This document shows positions 1 to 12,400 of a DNA stretch of 64,000 nt, piece by piece. Position numbers and translations under genes: made by a program. This stretch comes from Lepidodermella squamata (lineage: Eukaryota > Gastrotricha). The DNA is taken from the NCBI GenBank assembly GCA_047495785.1, contig JBLDXI010000021.1, forward strand, positions 434,001 through 498,000, read 5' to 3'. The notes under the pieces were generated by a model, which had not been told where the DNA came from, made no database searches, and worked only from the letters and a program-made list of their open reading frames with translations. How positions within the stretch are numbered: position 1 is the stretch's first letter; every line of letters begins with the position of its first letter.

Positions 1-953
1 CCCTCGAAGACAATTATAAAATGTATATTACAGGTCTCAACTTCACATCGACAGTTATCAGTCTCGGTAGCTCTTTCATTTGACAGCTGTTTGGTGTCAG
101 CGCCGATCTCCACCCAGCCCAGGACCCAGGGTGCAAGATGGAACATCTGGTAACTGGTACCTGGAAACATCGAAAACGCACGCAATTTAATTGCGCGCAA
201 TTTTACCATGAAAAATTGCATAAACCTATTTTTTATTGTATTATCATTGAATTAATGAAAAATTTATATGACCTTGACTGCTATTTTATGGCGCGAAAGC
301 TGGATTTTTTCGTAGCGAAGCCGGACGCATCGATCACGTGGAAGACGCTGAGTTAAGTGAGTCGCTTGGTGTGTTACCTGTTACCTGTTACCCTTTCATT
401 GGGAGTAGTAGGGGCTCGGTTCTATCAAAATTCAAGCCTGTCCTGAGTTTTGGCCTCTCAGTTTTACAGCAGATCACCTTTTCTATTTTCTAGGCGCTCA
501 GTTTCCCGATGATGATTGCTTTCGACAAAAATGACTCACATAAGAATTGCGTCAACCTTATCCTCGCGCACATGTCCGCTGGAGGGCCAACAAGTTTGAC
601 GGCAGGCTTTGGGTCTTAGGTCAATATGAGTTTTCTCTCTTATTGTCGCTGGCCTTAAACTGTGGAATGTGAATTATATTTTAGCATTTGAAGACTAGAT
701 TGCTGTCCTAAATATCCAGGCCAAAGACATGATGCCTGGTGCCTGTTGAATCTTGTTTATAGCTTTTATTTATTTTCAACACATGTCTTTCCCGTGATTA
801 TCAGCACCTTTGGGTATTAAGGAACATATTTGATCAGCAATTGTGTGATATGGCATTGCCGTAACTCACTCATCTAATGGAGTAGTCGTGTTTATATCGT
901 TTACTCTTTTTGTAGAATATTTGTTGAATTAAGATCGCTAGCCGACTGAGGAA
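1..953. other. Intergenic / upstream region of YJU2
   Basis: No reading frame here resembles a protein and no RNA gene was recognised. The 7-bp unit GTTACCT is repeated about three times near 371-393. A pyrimidine-rich acceptor-like site ending in TTTTTGTAG lies at about 904-915, 38 bp before the YJU2 start. It could receive a spliced leader or close a 5'UTR intron. Confidence 0.5.
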
Positions 954-2030
954 ATGTCTGAGCGGAAAGTCCTTAACGTAAGTTATAGCCTTTCATAAAC
1001 GTCACGTCAGTAATGTTGCGTATTCTGTTATTCAGAAATACTACCCGGCTGATTATGATCCATCCAAAATACCTAGGATCAAGGGTGAACGATCGAAGCA
1101 ATTCTGTATTCGTGTCATGGCGCCCTTCAATATGAGGTACGAAATTATTATTAGATTCAAAGCTTCATATTCACTTTCTCTTACTGCTGTTTTAGATGCG
1201 AGTCATGCGGGGAATATATTTATAAAGGAAAGAAGTTCAACTCACGCATGGAGAACGTTGAAGGGGAATCATATTTGGGCATACCTATCCGTCGTTTTTA
1301 CATCAAATGTACCAGGTGTGTCTCGGAAATAACGTTTCGCACCGACCCCGAGAATGTCGACTATGCTCCCGAGCATGGTGCGACACGGCTCTTTGAAGCC
1401 CTTAGAACTGCCGAAAAACTTGCCGCCGCTGAGGAGGATAGGAAACGCGAGGAGGAAGCTGATAATCCGATGAAACAACTGGAAAAGCGTACCACTGCAA
1501 GTCAGCGTGAAATTGAAATGCTGGAAACTCTGGAGGAACTGAAAGAGCTGAACGCTCGCCACGCATCTCTAGATCATGAGCAACTGCTTGACGCAAATGT
1601 GAAGGATACGGCCGAAAGAATAGATGCCAAGTTATTAGCTGCCATCGAAGAAGAAGAGGATGAACGAATAGTACAAGAGGCATTCGGCAAGAAAGGGAAA
1701 CGTGCACATGACAGCAGTGAAAGTGAAGACGATGAAAAGGAGGACCCAGAGAAAATGAAGGAACGAGAAGCTGCGATCGCGGCCTGGAAAAAAGCGAAAC
1801 CGTCATCCTCGTCTTCGTCATCAACAGCAACTGCTGACTTTGCTGTGCCAGCAAAACCTTCAACAATAGCTCAAAAAGCTGCTTTAGTAGTTCGCCCTAA
1901 AGCACCTCTAGTTAACAAACTTGGTGTCAAACCACCAACCTCTACTGCGAGTACCGCACCGAAGCCTGCAAATACCGAGCCCATTCGTGGCTTGGCCTTG
2001 CAATATAGTTCATCAGATGATTCCGATTGA
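954..2030 (+). CDS. YJU2: Splicing factor YJU2 (CCDC94/CWC16 family)
   Basis: Spliceosome step-one factor, nuclear, that helps dock the branch-site helix. Model: join(954..977, 1036..1136, 1196..2030), 319 aa. The N-terminus MSERKVLNKYYPADYDPSK and the block [20 protein letters not shown] are family hallmarks. The first CxxC is rebuilt exactly across intron 2 (AG|A TGC). The partner cysteines are in FYIKCTRC, followed by EITFRTDPEN and YAPEHGATR. The second half is charged and coiled-coil-like (NPMKQLEKRT...LETLEELKEL), and the C-terminus is a low-complexity Ser/Pro/Ala tail. An AATAAA-like signal follows at about 2076. The length fits animal YJU2. The paralogue CCDC130 is less likely because of the MSERKVLNKYYP start. 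Confidence 0.95.
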
Positions 2031-2129
2031 TCCGTCTGTGATTAGCTCTTCGCTTTTTGACTTATAATCAAGTTTAATAAATTTGTTGTGTTAGTGTCGG
2101 TTTTAATATTCACATAGAGTTTAAAAACG

Positions 2130-5100
2130 ATGGATTTGAGCGCTAGAATCGCTCCTTACCTGCGATTCTCTCTATCTCGGAGATTTCTATCTCGTTCTGT
2201 GGGCTGTCACAGGGCTGCTTTGGCGCAATGCCATAAAACGAGTAATTCACCGGCTTTACTCGTTCATCAGAACCCCCGTTTGTTGTTGAATGGGGCTAGT
2301 ATGCATGCGGCTTTGCAACGGCGGTACTTCTCATCGAATCCTGAAGATAAAGATCCAAAACCAGAGGAAGAAATTGAAGGTATTACAATGCCTTTATTGA
2401 TATGTATCATCTGCTGACCTGCGGTTTTACAGAAGCTGCTGAAGAGCCGGTTGTTCCTGTAAATTTGAATCCTCAAGGCAATATTCTTCAAACAATAACC
2501 GTTCCAGATGTCTTCCCACGCGTACCTTTTATCGCCGTTTCCAGACATCCCCTCTTCCCTAAACTTATTAAAATGATTGAGGTGAGTGAAGAGTCAGCAA
2601 AATCTTGGATTTTTCATTTTATTTTCATTTTAGATCACGAACCCCTTGCTAATTGAAACTATTCGGAGGCGAATTAGACTCAATCAGCCATACGCTGGTG
2701 TTTTTCTCAAGAAGGATGACAAGTAATCTTAGTTTTCTCTTTAAATATGAGGAAATTGCAATTATGATTTTTAGTTACCAAAGCGACGTTGTGGATGACT
2801 TGGACAAAGTATATCCAATCGGAACTTTCGTTCAAATTCACGAAGCTCATGATATGGGCGACAGGTTACGCCTAATTGTTATGGGACATCGAAGAATCCG
2901 CTTGCTAAATGTTGCCGAAGACCCTGAAATTGAAGCATCATCTGCAGTATTGACCGGCAGAAGAATGCGGAGAAAGCGTGGTGAAAATCGACGTGAGAAA
3001 CCTGCCACCCAGCCGACTGAACCGATTGCTGAGAAAACCGAGCTAATACCACCCGAGGAAGCGCCTAAACCGGACGAAACAATTTCTTCCGTCGCGAAAC
3101 CGGTCGTGTTAGTTGACACTGAAAACGTGGTCAATTTTACATATGAACAAAACGAGGAGATCAAGGCGGTTACTGCCGAGATTGTTAAGACCGTTCGCGA
3201 TATCATTTCGATGAACCCTCTCTATCGTGAATCAATTGCGCAAATTTTGCAATCGGGCCAGAGATTTATCGATAACCCTGTTTATTTGGCCGATTTGGGC
3301 GCGGCGCTGACCTCATCAGAATCTGCCGAGCTTCAGAAAGTCATGGAAGAACTCGATATTCCTAAACGCCTTTTCCTATCGTTGAGTCTACTTAAGAAAG
3401 AATACGAACTCAGCAAGTTGCAACAGAAAATCGGGAAAGAAGTTGAGGAAAAAGTGAAACAGCAGCATCGTAAATACATGTTGATGGAGCAGTTGAAAGC
3501 TATTAAGAAAGAACTCGGCCTTGAAAAGGAAGACAAAGATGCGATTGGGGAAAAATTCCGAGCTCGCTTGAAGGATTTGACCGTGCCTAAACAAGTCATG
3601 GAAGTCATCGACGAGGAACTAGCCAAATTGGCGTATTTGGACAACCATTCTGCTGAATTTTCTGTCACGCGCAATTATTTGGATTGGCTGACCAGTTTGC
3701 CATGGGGTGTTAAATCTGAAGAAAATCTCGACATTGAGCGTGCTCGACAGATTTTGGACGAAGACCATTATGGAATGGATGATGTCAAAAAGCGGATATT
3801 GGTAATTTTTGCCAAATTTTCAAATGAATTTTTATCCTCTTTTTTCAGGAATTTATTGCTATCATTCAACTCAAAGGGACCACCCAAGGCAAAATTCTGT
3901 GTTTCCATGGCCCTCCTGGAGTGGGCAAGACCAGTATCGCCCGGTCGATTGCTCGAGCTCTCGGCCGCGAGTATTTCCGATTTTCAGTCGGTGGAATGAC
4001 TGACGTGGCCGAAATTAAAGGCCATCGACGAACCTATGTTGGCGCCATGCCCGGAAAAATGATTCAATGCCTGAAGAAGACGAAAACCGAAAATCCCCTC
4101 GTTTTGATCGACGAAGTTGACAAAATCGGGAAAGGATTCCAGGGCGATCCGGCTTCAGCTTTACTCGAGCTACTCGACCCGGAGCAAAATATGAATTTCC
4201 TCGACCATTATCTCGACGTTAATGTCGATTTATCAAAGGTGCTATTCATTTGCACTGCGAATGTGATCGAAACCATCCCTGAGCCGCTGAAGGATCGAAT
4301 GGAGCTCATTGAAGTCTCGGGCTACGTTGCAGAGGAGAAGCAAAGCATAGCTGAGAAGTATTTGATACCTCAAGCTCTGAAACAGTGCGGTTTGACCCAA
4401 GAAAAGGTCGATTTGGCACCGGAAGCTGTCGCTCAGCTGATTAGGGCCTATTGCCGCGAATCTGGAGTTCGAAATCTGCAAAAGCAAATCGAAAAGGTTT
4501 TCTTTTTGATGATTCTTAAATCGATTTTAATTTCCTTTAAAAATAGATTTATCGGAAAGCTGCGTTCCAAGTCGTTCAAACTAAGGTGGATAAAGTCGAC
4601 GTCAACCCAGATAATCTATCCACATTCGTGGGAAAACCTCTCTTCACGCAAGACCGGATGTATGACCGCACACCTCCTGGCGTTGCAACAGGTCTTGCCT
4701 GGACCGCAATGGGCGGCTCCGTCCTCTACATCGAAACCACCTTAAGGAAAGCGCTTGAAACCGAAAAGGTTAAAGAAAGCTCGAGCAACAATGGCGAAGG
4801 TTCAGGCCATGGTTCGATGGAAATGACTGGTCGTCTGGGCGAGACGATGCGTGAAAGTGTCCAAATTGCCTACACGTTCTCGAAATCTTTTCTCATCCAG
4901 CATTTCCCTAGCAATAACTTCCTGGCTCAAGCTCATTTGCATCTGCACGTACCTGAAGGCGCGACCCCGAAAGACGGACCCAGTGCTGGATGTACAATTA
5001 CATCCGCCTTAATGTCGCTCGCTCTGAACACCCCGCTACGATCCGATGTTGCGATGACCGGCGAAATTTCCCTGACTGGTAAAGTTCTACCAGTCGGTGG

Positions 5101-5284
5101 TATTAAGGAGAAGATTATCGCGGCAAAACGGGCTGGTCTGAAATGCGTAATTTTACCAGAGGAAAATCGCAAAGACTTCGAGGAACTACCGGCATTTGTC
5201 CAAGCTGACTTGGAATTTCATTTTGCTTCCAAGTACGAAGACGTCTTTAAAATTGTCTTCCCTAACGTGCCTTACCAGCGTTAA
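2130..5284 (+). CDS. LONP1: Mitochondrial Lon protease (ATP-dependent serine protease)
   Basis: AAA+ protease of the mitochondrial matrix that degrades misfolded and oxidised proteins. Model: join(2130..2379, 2433..2581, 2634..2722, 2775..3801, 3849..4496, 4547..5284), 966 aa, close to the usual animal length. The N-terminus is rich in Arg and Ser, as in a matrix-targeting presequence. It is followed by the Lon substrate-binding domain ([20 protein letters not shown]), a helical region, Walker A GPPGVGKT (about 526-533), Walker [10 protein letters not shown] (about 590) and sensor regions. The protease domain has PKDGPSAG with nucleophile Ser about 867, and GGIKEK, whose second Lys (about 910) completes the Ser-Lys dyad. 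All catalytic residues are present. A putative acceptor (TTCACATAG, ends 2117) lies 12 bp before the ATG, and the gap to YJU2 is only 99 bp. Confidence 0.97.
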
Positions 5285-5470
5285 AAACGAATTAGTTTCA
5301 TATTTGACCCTGAAAATATATAAAACATCAAAACGTGCCTAGGTGACTCTAAATTGTTGTGTGCTAGAGACTATAGCAAATTGAATCGTGTGATTTCATA
5401 AAAATTGAAAAATAAACCGGCTCAAATGAATTTTGCCTTTTTTAATAGCTGAAATTTGCATTTATTAATT

Positions 5471-6395
5471 ATGGAGGAATATTGGCAGTCTGTCGATGAC
5501 AGCACTTTCAATTTTGCGATGGAGCAGTCCAATTCGAATATGCCCCCGCCGCAACCATTGACGTCAACCGCAGCGCCTCCTATTGAGGCGGCGATTGAAG
5601 ACAGTTCGACTCCTGCGATTCCGGTAGACGAAGCTGATGGGGCGGATGACGGTGCCACTGGAGCGGCTATCCAGGAAGAAGCTGGAGCTGAGCCTAAACT
5701 CGGGGAAATTACGGAACGTGATAAAATTTTGTAAGATCTCGATTAATTTTAGTTGAGAAATGTTTCACCTGTATTATTATATGATCATATCAGTCTTGAA
5801 CATCAGTTGGATATTTTTCCAAAAATTTTAGAAGTCGAATTAACCAAAAATAAAAATATACGAAAATGATCTATAATTTATTCAAATTTTGATGATAGAT
5901 TGCAAATCCTCCTCAATTAGTTCATAGAGTATTCAACATTGTTTTTCGCTAAATTCATTTGCTTGATATTTCCAGATGCCTCTTGTCCCATTTCGATCGT
6001 GAACAACTGGACCGATACGAGGCTTTCCGTAGAGGTGCTTTTTCGAAAAGTGTAATTCGAATGGTGAGTTTAACAACAATGTTTTCACCCTAATTTTTAT
6101 CCTGATTTTTATTGGATAGATAATGCAAACTGTAAGTGGGAAACCAGCCAGTCAAAACGCGGTCATTGCGATGGCGGGTATCACAAAAGTTTATATCGGT
6201 GAAATCGTCGAAGAAGCGCTAAGATTCCGCGAAGAGCAGCGAAAAGCGGCTAATTTATTTAGCCTCGACGACTCTAACGAAGATAATTCGAACACCAAGC
6301 ATAAGGACGCGCTGAAACCGAGTCATATTTACGAGGCCGTGCGTCGGCTGAAGGACAAAGTCATTCAAAAGCGACCTGCTGAATTCAGACTGTGA
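5471..6395 (+). CDS. TAF11: TFIID subunit TAF11 (TAFII28)
   Basis: Histone-fold subunit of TFIID that pairs with TAF13. Model: join(5471..5730, 5976..6063, 6120..6395), 207 aa, about the human size. Residues 1-85 are an acidic, Ala/Pro-rich tail. The histone fold follows: LLSHFDREQLDRYEAFRRGA, then VSGKPASQNAVIAMAGITKV and GEIVEEALRFREEQ, ending in HIYEAVRRLKDK. ATG 5471 is chosen because it is the first Met in frame; a TTTTTTAATAG acceptor ends 23 bp upstream at 5448. Intron 1 is longer than average (245 bp). Confidence 0.94.
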
Positions 6396-6513
6396 TTAAT
6401 TTTCATAATTGAGACGTCGGTTTTTTTTATTCTCACGAAATTGAATTATGTAATGTTGACCGAAAAAAACATCTATTTGTGGTTAGAAATTTTGTGATTA
6501 ATTGGGTTGCGGC

Positions 6514-8553
6514 ATGTTAAGGAGGTTTTTCAGTTCAACCGCGTTTCGGTCTGTCCCCCGTGCGTTGGCGCGAGCTCAACGTCCCGAAATCGCCCAACAA
6601 ACCGCAGCGGACGAATTAGATGCGGTCGATTCGGACAGTCAATTAGTCGGCAAGGATGTATCTGGTCAAATGGTGTTCGACAGCGAGCGGCCTCGGACAG
6701 CCGATCCCCGAATCGACCCGGCTAAGAAAAAGCCGAAGCGGACTGTCGATGACGTCATTCGTGAAACCAGAAAAATGCGGTCAAAGTATTTTGAAAAATC
6801 AGCTAAGGTAATAATATATAGCGTGCGACTATTGTCTTCTTTTATTAGAAACATAATTTCTTATCAGATAACCTGAAGTGTGAAAGTAAATTTTAGTCTA
6901 AATCAAATTCCGTCAAAGTGTTGCAAATAATTTTCCGAATTTTTTCTCATAAATTCATTGATCGAAACTTGGGTGGAAAGTGTTGCGGATCAAACCGAAT
7001 TTAAGTAATATTCGGATTAAATGCGAAATTTTCTGAAAAAGAGACACTCCGATAGAAACACTTTTAAACTCGCTCAATCAAAATGATTTTTATTAAGGTG
7101 GATTTTAATTCAAAGCCAAATGCTGAATTGGAAAGCGACGATTTTTTCGGAATACCAAGTTCGAACAAGGATAAAATATCAAAAATCGACGCGCCAGTAG
7201 AAAGCCAATATTTCAATGGCGAGGAACCTACAGAGGTCGTGGAGAATATCGAACATTTCGATAATTTTTCCGGTGATCGAACTGTCAAGCCTCAACGGAA
7301 GATTGAAAAGCCAGTCGAAGAGCAGAAAATCCAGCCGAAAAAATCGAATGCTGAAAAGTCAATGAAAAGTCGTCCTGGTTTTGATGACGAGGAAAAAGAA
7401 ACGTATGCTTTTGATATTGCAATGCGAGTTCGGCGTGAAATTGAAGGGAAAAATGATCGAGCGAAAGATTCGAAAGGTTTCCGGCTGATGACCGGGACTA
7501 CCCCCAGCTGGGATTCAATGACTAATCAAGAAATATTCAGCGCCATCCGAAAATCTGTGATTTATAATGCCGACGACATTTTGGCGATAAATAAACCGTA
7601 TGGCCTGGCCTGTCAAGGTGCCGGGGACCACACGATTGCTGCGAATTTTCAACAAATCGCTGACTGGCTGAAGCGGTACCATGATGGTCAGAAATCGGCT
7701 GAAGTCTCTGAAAATACCAAGGATGCCGAAGAAATATGGTGCAGATTTGTCCATCGGTTAGATCGAGATACGACTGGCGTTTTGCTCATCGCAACGAAGC
7801 AACTTGTCGCAGCTAAATTGAGGTATTGGTTCAACGAGAGGAAAGTCCAGAAAACTTATTGGGCCATCACAAAGTTTGTGCCGAAAGAAAACGAAGGAAT
7901 AATTGATATTCCGATGTACGAATGCGAAATAGCAAGTTAGTTTCCTTTTGTGTGTTCTGTTTTGGTAGTTAATTTAATTTATTTCGCTTCAGATAACGTG
8001 TATAGAATGAACTTGGTTCCTGCTGTGGAGGCTAGTCGAAAACGTGGGGCTGTTAAGGCTGTAACTCGGTATAAGGTTCTCGATGCGAATAGCTCGTCTT
8101 GCGCCTTGATCGAGCTTTATCCTGAAACTGGCGTAAAGCATCAGGTAAATTTCTCATCAATAATTTAGCTTGTAAATCTACCTCAAATAAGAAAAATTCT
8201 GAGCAAAATTAAATTGAAGGCCGGTATTTTGATCTTGGAAAATTTGAGAGTAATCAATATTTTTTAAATTTAAGCTGCGTTGTCACCTTGGCCTCGGCCT
8301 CGCTACTCCTGTCCTTGGCGATCACAAGTACTCCCATTCCGACTCGATAAAGCCGCAGCGTTTACCACCTGCAGTGCTGCAATCACTCGGCATGCGGCAA
8401 GCCAAAGTTAGATCCGTGCCACTTCATCTACATGCGACGCGCATTGTTTTGCCGGAATTCGTCGATGGGCGCACTATTGTTATTTGTGCAAAACCGCCTC
8501 AATTTTTTATTGATACTGCTCGGCGTTTAAAGCTCAAAATTCCAAATTTGTAA
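6514..8553 (+). CDS. RPUSD4: RluA-type RNA pseudouridine synthase, RPUSD4-like (mitochondrial)
   Basis: Converts uridine to pseudouridine in RNA. In animals RPUSD4 acts in mitochondria on 16S rRNA and a tRNA. Model: join(6514..6807, 7098..7935, 7993..8144, 8275..8553), 520 aa. The N-terminus (MLRRFFSSTAFRSVPRALAR) is a good matrix-targeting sequence. A long low-complexity acidic/Lys linker precedes the catalytic domain. The domain contains VIYNADDILAINKPYGL, then HRLDRDTTGVLL (about 317-328) with the catalytic Asp in RLD, then WFNERKVQKTYWA, LIELYPETGVKHQLRCHLG and LGDHKYS. The last exon carries the C-terminal HLHATRIVLPEF. The linker is longer than in the human protein, so RPUSD3 or RPUSD4 orthology is an inference; membership of the family is clear. 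Confidence 0.87.
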
Positions 8554-8641
8554 AACATATTTACCGCTTTATTCTATTTTTTCAATTTTTCCGATAGATC
8601 TGACTTTTAAATAATATTTTGTTTTCGATTCATTTTCCGAA

Positions 8642-9371
8642 ATGTCAGAAGAGGTGAATGATAATGAAAACGAGAATGTTGAAGATCTCGAAAAAGAGCC
8701 TGACGTTTATTACAAACCTGTTGTCGAACTTCAGCCCGTTAAAATTATCACCTACGAGGAAGATGAAGAAGAACTGCTTCGTCTTCGTTGCAAATTGTAC
8801 CGATACGCTTACGATTCGGAAGATGTCGAGTGGAAGGAGCGAGGCATTGGTGATATCAAGCTTCTGAAGCACCCTGAAAAGGGCCGAATTCGTGTGGTTA
8901 TGCGGCGCGAGAAAGTCTTCACTGTTTGCTGCAACCATTACCGTGAGTTTTCTTACCTTACGTGAACACGTAGCAAAAATTTTCTTGGAAATGATTATTA
9001 ACTTTAATCATTGAATAATGTATCTCACCGAATCTATTTAATTATTAGTGAAGCCTGGCATGCAGTTGGCCCGAGCTGCGGGAACTACCAGCGATCGTGC
9101 GGTAGTTTGGAGCACCATGTCAGATTTCGCCGATGGCGACCCGAAACGCGAAACATTTGCCGCTCGTTTCCTCTCAGCCGATGTCGCCGATCAATTTCGC
9201 GACAAATGGAACGAAATTTTGAAAACTCTCGCCGATGATGAAGTCAAAGAATTGGCTGAGAAAGCTGAGAAAACCGACAAATCCACGGCAAAGCAAGAGA
9301 AGGAAATTACAGAAACGTTGGACAAACTCAAAATCAAGAACGAATCCTCTCAGCCGAAAGAAGAGAATTGA
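8642..9371 (+). CDS. RANBP1: Ran-binding protein 1
   Basis: Binds Ran-GTP and stimulates RanGAP, releasing export and import complexes at the cytoplasmic side of the pore. Model: join(8642..8942, 9049..9371), 207 aa, as expected for RanBP1. The Ran-binding domain covers about residues 25-160: CKLYRYAYDSEDVEWKERG, GDIKLLKHPEKGRIRVVMRR, VCCNHYLKPGMQL (rebuilt across the intron) and FAARFLSADVADQFRDKW. The tail is Lys/Glu-rich and coil-like. An acceptor-like TTTTTCCGATAG ends about 43 bp before the ATG, and only 88 bp separate it from the preceding stop codon. Confidence 0.95.
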
Positions 9372-9497
9372 TAACGCTTGTTGTTGATCTTCCTTAGCAA
9401 TTTTTGAACTCTTTCATTCGTCTTGCTTCAATTATATTAGAAAGTCTGTGATCAATGTTTCGAAAACTTTATTTTCCTGTAATTTTGTAGCTTTTAA

Positions 9498-12400
9498 ATG
9501 AGCGACGTGGATCTCACTCGGCTGTTGAATACAGATCAAGAAGAGCTGTTGGCTAGTCTTGAGAATGAATTTTTACAAAGCAAATTTTGTCAGCCAGAAT
9601 TTCTGGCCTACGACGACTTTTCAAAGCTTGGAACAGATTCAATCGACCCAAAAGATGTTCTCAAGCTGCTAATCACTCCAAGTGAACGAGCCACTGAATT
9701 GACGGAAGTTTGGGATTTTGAAGGAAATGTCGTCGGCTACAAAGAGGTTCCGGTCAATCTCGACGCTTTGGGTCAAGAGAAAATGTAAATGAAAATGCAA
9801 TAAAAAATCCAGCTTAATAACTTTTTATATTAGGAGTTTGATGGACCCCTCAACCCGACCTGCAGCTGCTCATGGTTCAGATCCTTTGGTTGGGTTCGTG
9901 AAATTACCGTTTTGGCCTGGTGGTATTGAGAAAAACCCGGAAATATCCGCTGCTTTGACGGATGAAGATTGGGGTTCAGGCCCTCAGATCGAAAAGCCAA
10001 CAAAACCTAGCCCATGGGACTATCAGAGCAAATTGATAACTTCAATACCTGGTTTTACCGGGGTTAATGAGGAAGAAATGCCGGACGATGATCCGGATGG
10101 ATTTCAACTTCCAGGGAAAAATAGTTATATCGATAAAGAGGAGCTATTATTCGAACCTTTCGACTTTTTATTGCCGAAAAGTGAAGAAGAGCCGAAGAAG
10201 AAAAATGTTGTCATAAATTTGACGAAAATGAATCTACCGACCCTATCCACATCGATGGTCAGCGACTCAAATTATCGATGGGCGATGCGAGTTGATCCCC
10301 GCGAGGCTGTTTCATCGGCTGAATTCAAGAAAAGAATTCCTGAACCGGCTCGGCAGTATCCGTTCGAACTCGATGTTTTCCAGAAACAAGCTGTTCTCCG
10401 CCTCGAAGCGCATGAAAACGTGTTTGTTGCTGCTCATACGTCAGCTGGTAAAACAGTGGTAGCTGAATACGCTATTGCTATGGCTATCAAACACAAAGCT
10501 CGAGTGATTTATACTTCGCCGATCAAGGCGCTGTCGAATCAGAAGTTTCGTGATTTTAAGGAGACTTTCGGCGACGTTGGTATCATCACTGGTGATATTC
10601 AACTTCGAGCCGATGCTTCTTGTTTGATTATGACGACTGAAATTCTGCGATCGATGCTGTACAACGGATCTGATGTCATTCGCGATACAGAATGGGTCAT
10701 TTTTGACGAGGCAAGTTCGATATCTATAATATTGAAATTCGCCTCCTGGGAAATTCGAACTTTTTATGCTGAATTCAAAATTATCCACAATTTTTCTGAA
10801 GTTTCTTTGAGGATTGATTAATTTTTACATTTTATTAGGTTCACTACGTCAATGACCCTGAGCGTGGTCACGTGTGGGAAGAAGCCATGATTTTGTTGCC
10901 GGACAACGTGAACATTGTTGCTCTCTCTGCCACTGTTCCAAATGCCATGGATTTCGCTGAATGGGTACGTTCAACGATTTCTGCTAAAATTTACTCTCTG
11001 AAATATCGGATTTTTCTCCCACAGATTGGTCAAATCAAGAAGCGAAAAGTTCACGTAATTACCACATCATTTCGCCCTGTGCCTCTCGAGCACAATCTCT
11101 GCATAAATTGGGCCGTAGATCGATGGTTTCCTCTTTTGAAGCCGCATTCTGTATCCCTGGACCAAACAGTTTATCGCCTCGCTATGCAGTCGAAACCTGC
11201 CAAATCCGACTCGAAAAATTACTACCAACAACCGGGTAGCCTTGCCCCGGTTCAAGAACGGCAAGCTTACCTAGCCGTCATTCAAACGTTGCAGAAGAAA
11301 GACAATCTACCTGCCGTTGTTTTCGTATTCAGCAAGAAGAAAATCGAAGATTTGACCGATGAGCTGTACTCAAAGGTTGACCTTCTATCAGCGAAAGAAC
11401 GCGGCGTTGTTCATAGTTTCTTCACGAAATCGCTGTCGAAGCTGAAAGAAGCCGATCGGCAATTGCCGCAGATTCAAAAAGTGCTCAGCCTCCTTAAAGT
11501 TGGTATCGGCATGCACCACAGTGGCGTTTTGCCTATTTTGAAGGAAATTGTGGAAATTTTGTTTCAACGCGGTCTTGTCAAGCTGCTCTTTGCTACTGAG
11601 ACTTTCTCGATGGTAACTTTTCACGGATATACTTTCACTTATCATATTTAGATTAGGAGTGAAAGGTAATCGGTAACTTTGTACCCACAAATTCGTGCCT
11701 CGGTCATTTCGTAACGATTTTTTGTATTTTTCAACAAATAATTTCTCAGTCTACCGGTGGTCGAATTCGCCAATGTTTTCATCGCCTTAACCCTCCGAGC
11801 ACTGAAACCTAGAGTCACAATTTCGGCCGAAGGTACAAATTTTAAAAATTTTAAAGAGCGAAAATAGCCCGTAAGCGACAGCTGTAATAATTTAATGCGT
11901 GTTATTGATTTTCAATTTATTAAAATCGGTAAAACAAGTGCTTGAGACTAAGAATCATGAATACAATGACAGCAAAGAACCCGACGATGTTCGTTGCAAA
12001 TAAAATCCCCGGCAAGCTGTGCACCGGATAGATGATTATCGGGCAAGGTTCCTAGGGCAGACAACACAGCGACCCATCTTCGGCCCTTCTTCGGCAAGCC
12101 TCGGCTTCTTGGCAGGCACTTCGATATAAGGTACTTGAGAGCTTGGCGCACTTCTGGCCGCAGAGCTCGCGGGTTCGCGAGACGGCGTTCGATTTCGGGT
12201 CTGACGAGCATCTCCGCCAAGTCATTCATAAACACCCGCCGCCGATGAGCCTTTAGGAACCAGTTCGGAAACATAAGCCGCGACGCAGGCGATGTCCAGA
12301 ATGTTGAAAAAGAAGACGTTCGACCATTCGCGCGAGATTCGACGGCAGGTGTACAGCCGAACAAGATGGTCCATATTGTCGACCTGGTTTAGTAGCGTTG

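Noticed and set aside
138-356. Open frame of 72 codons near the left end
   Set aside because: Low-complexity AT-rich content, no family resemblance, no splice or start context; likely chance.
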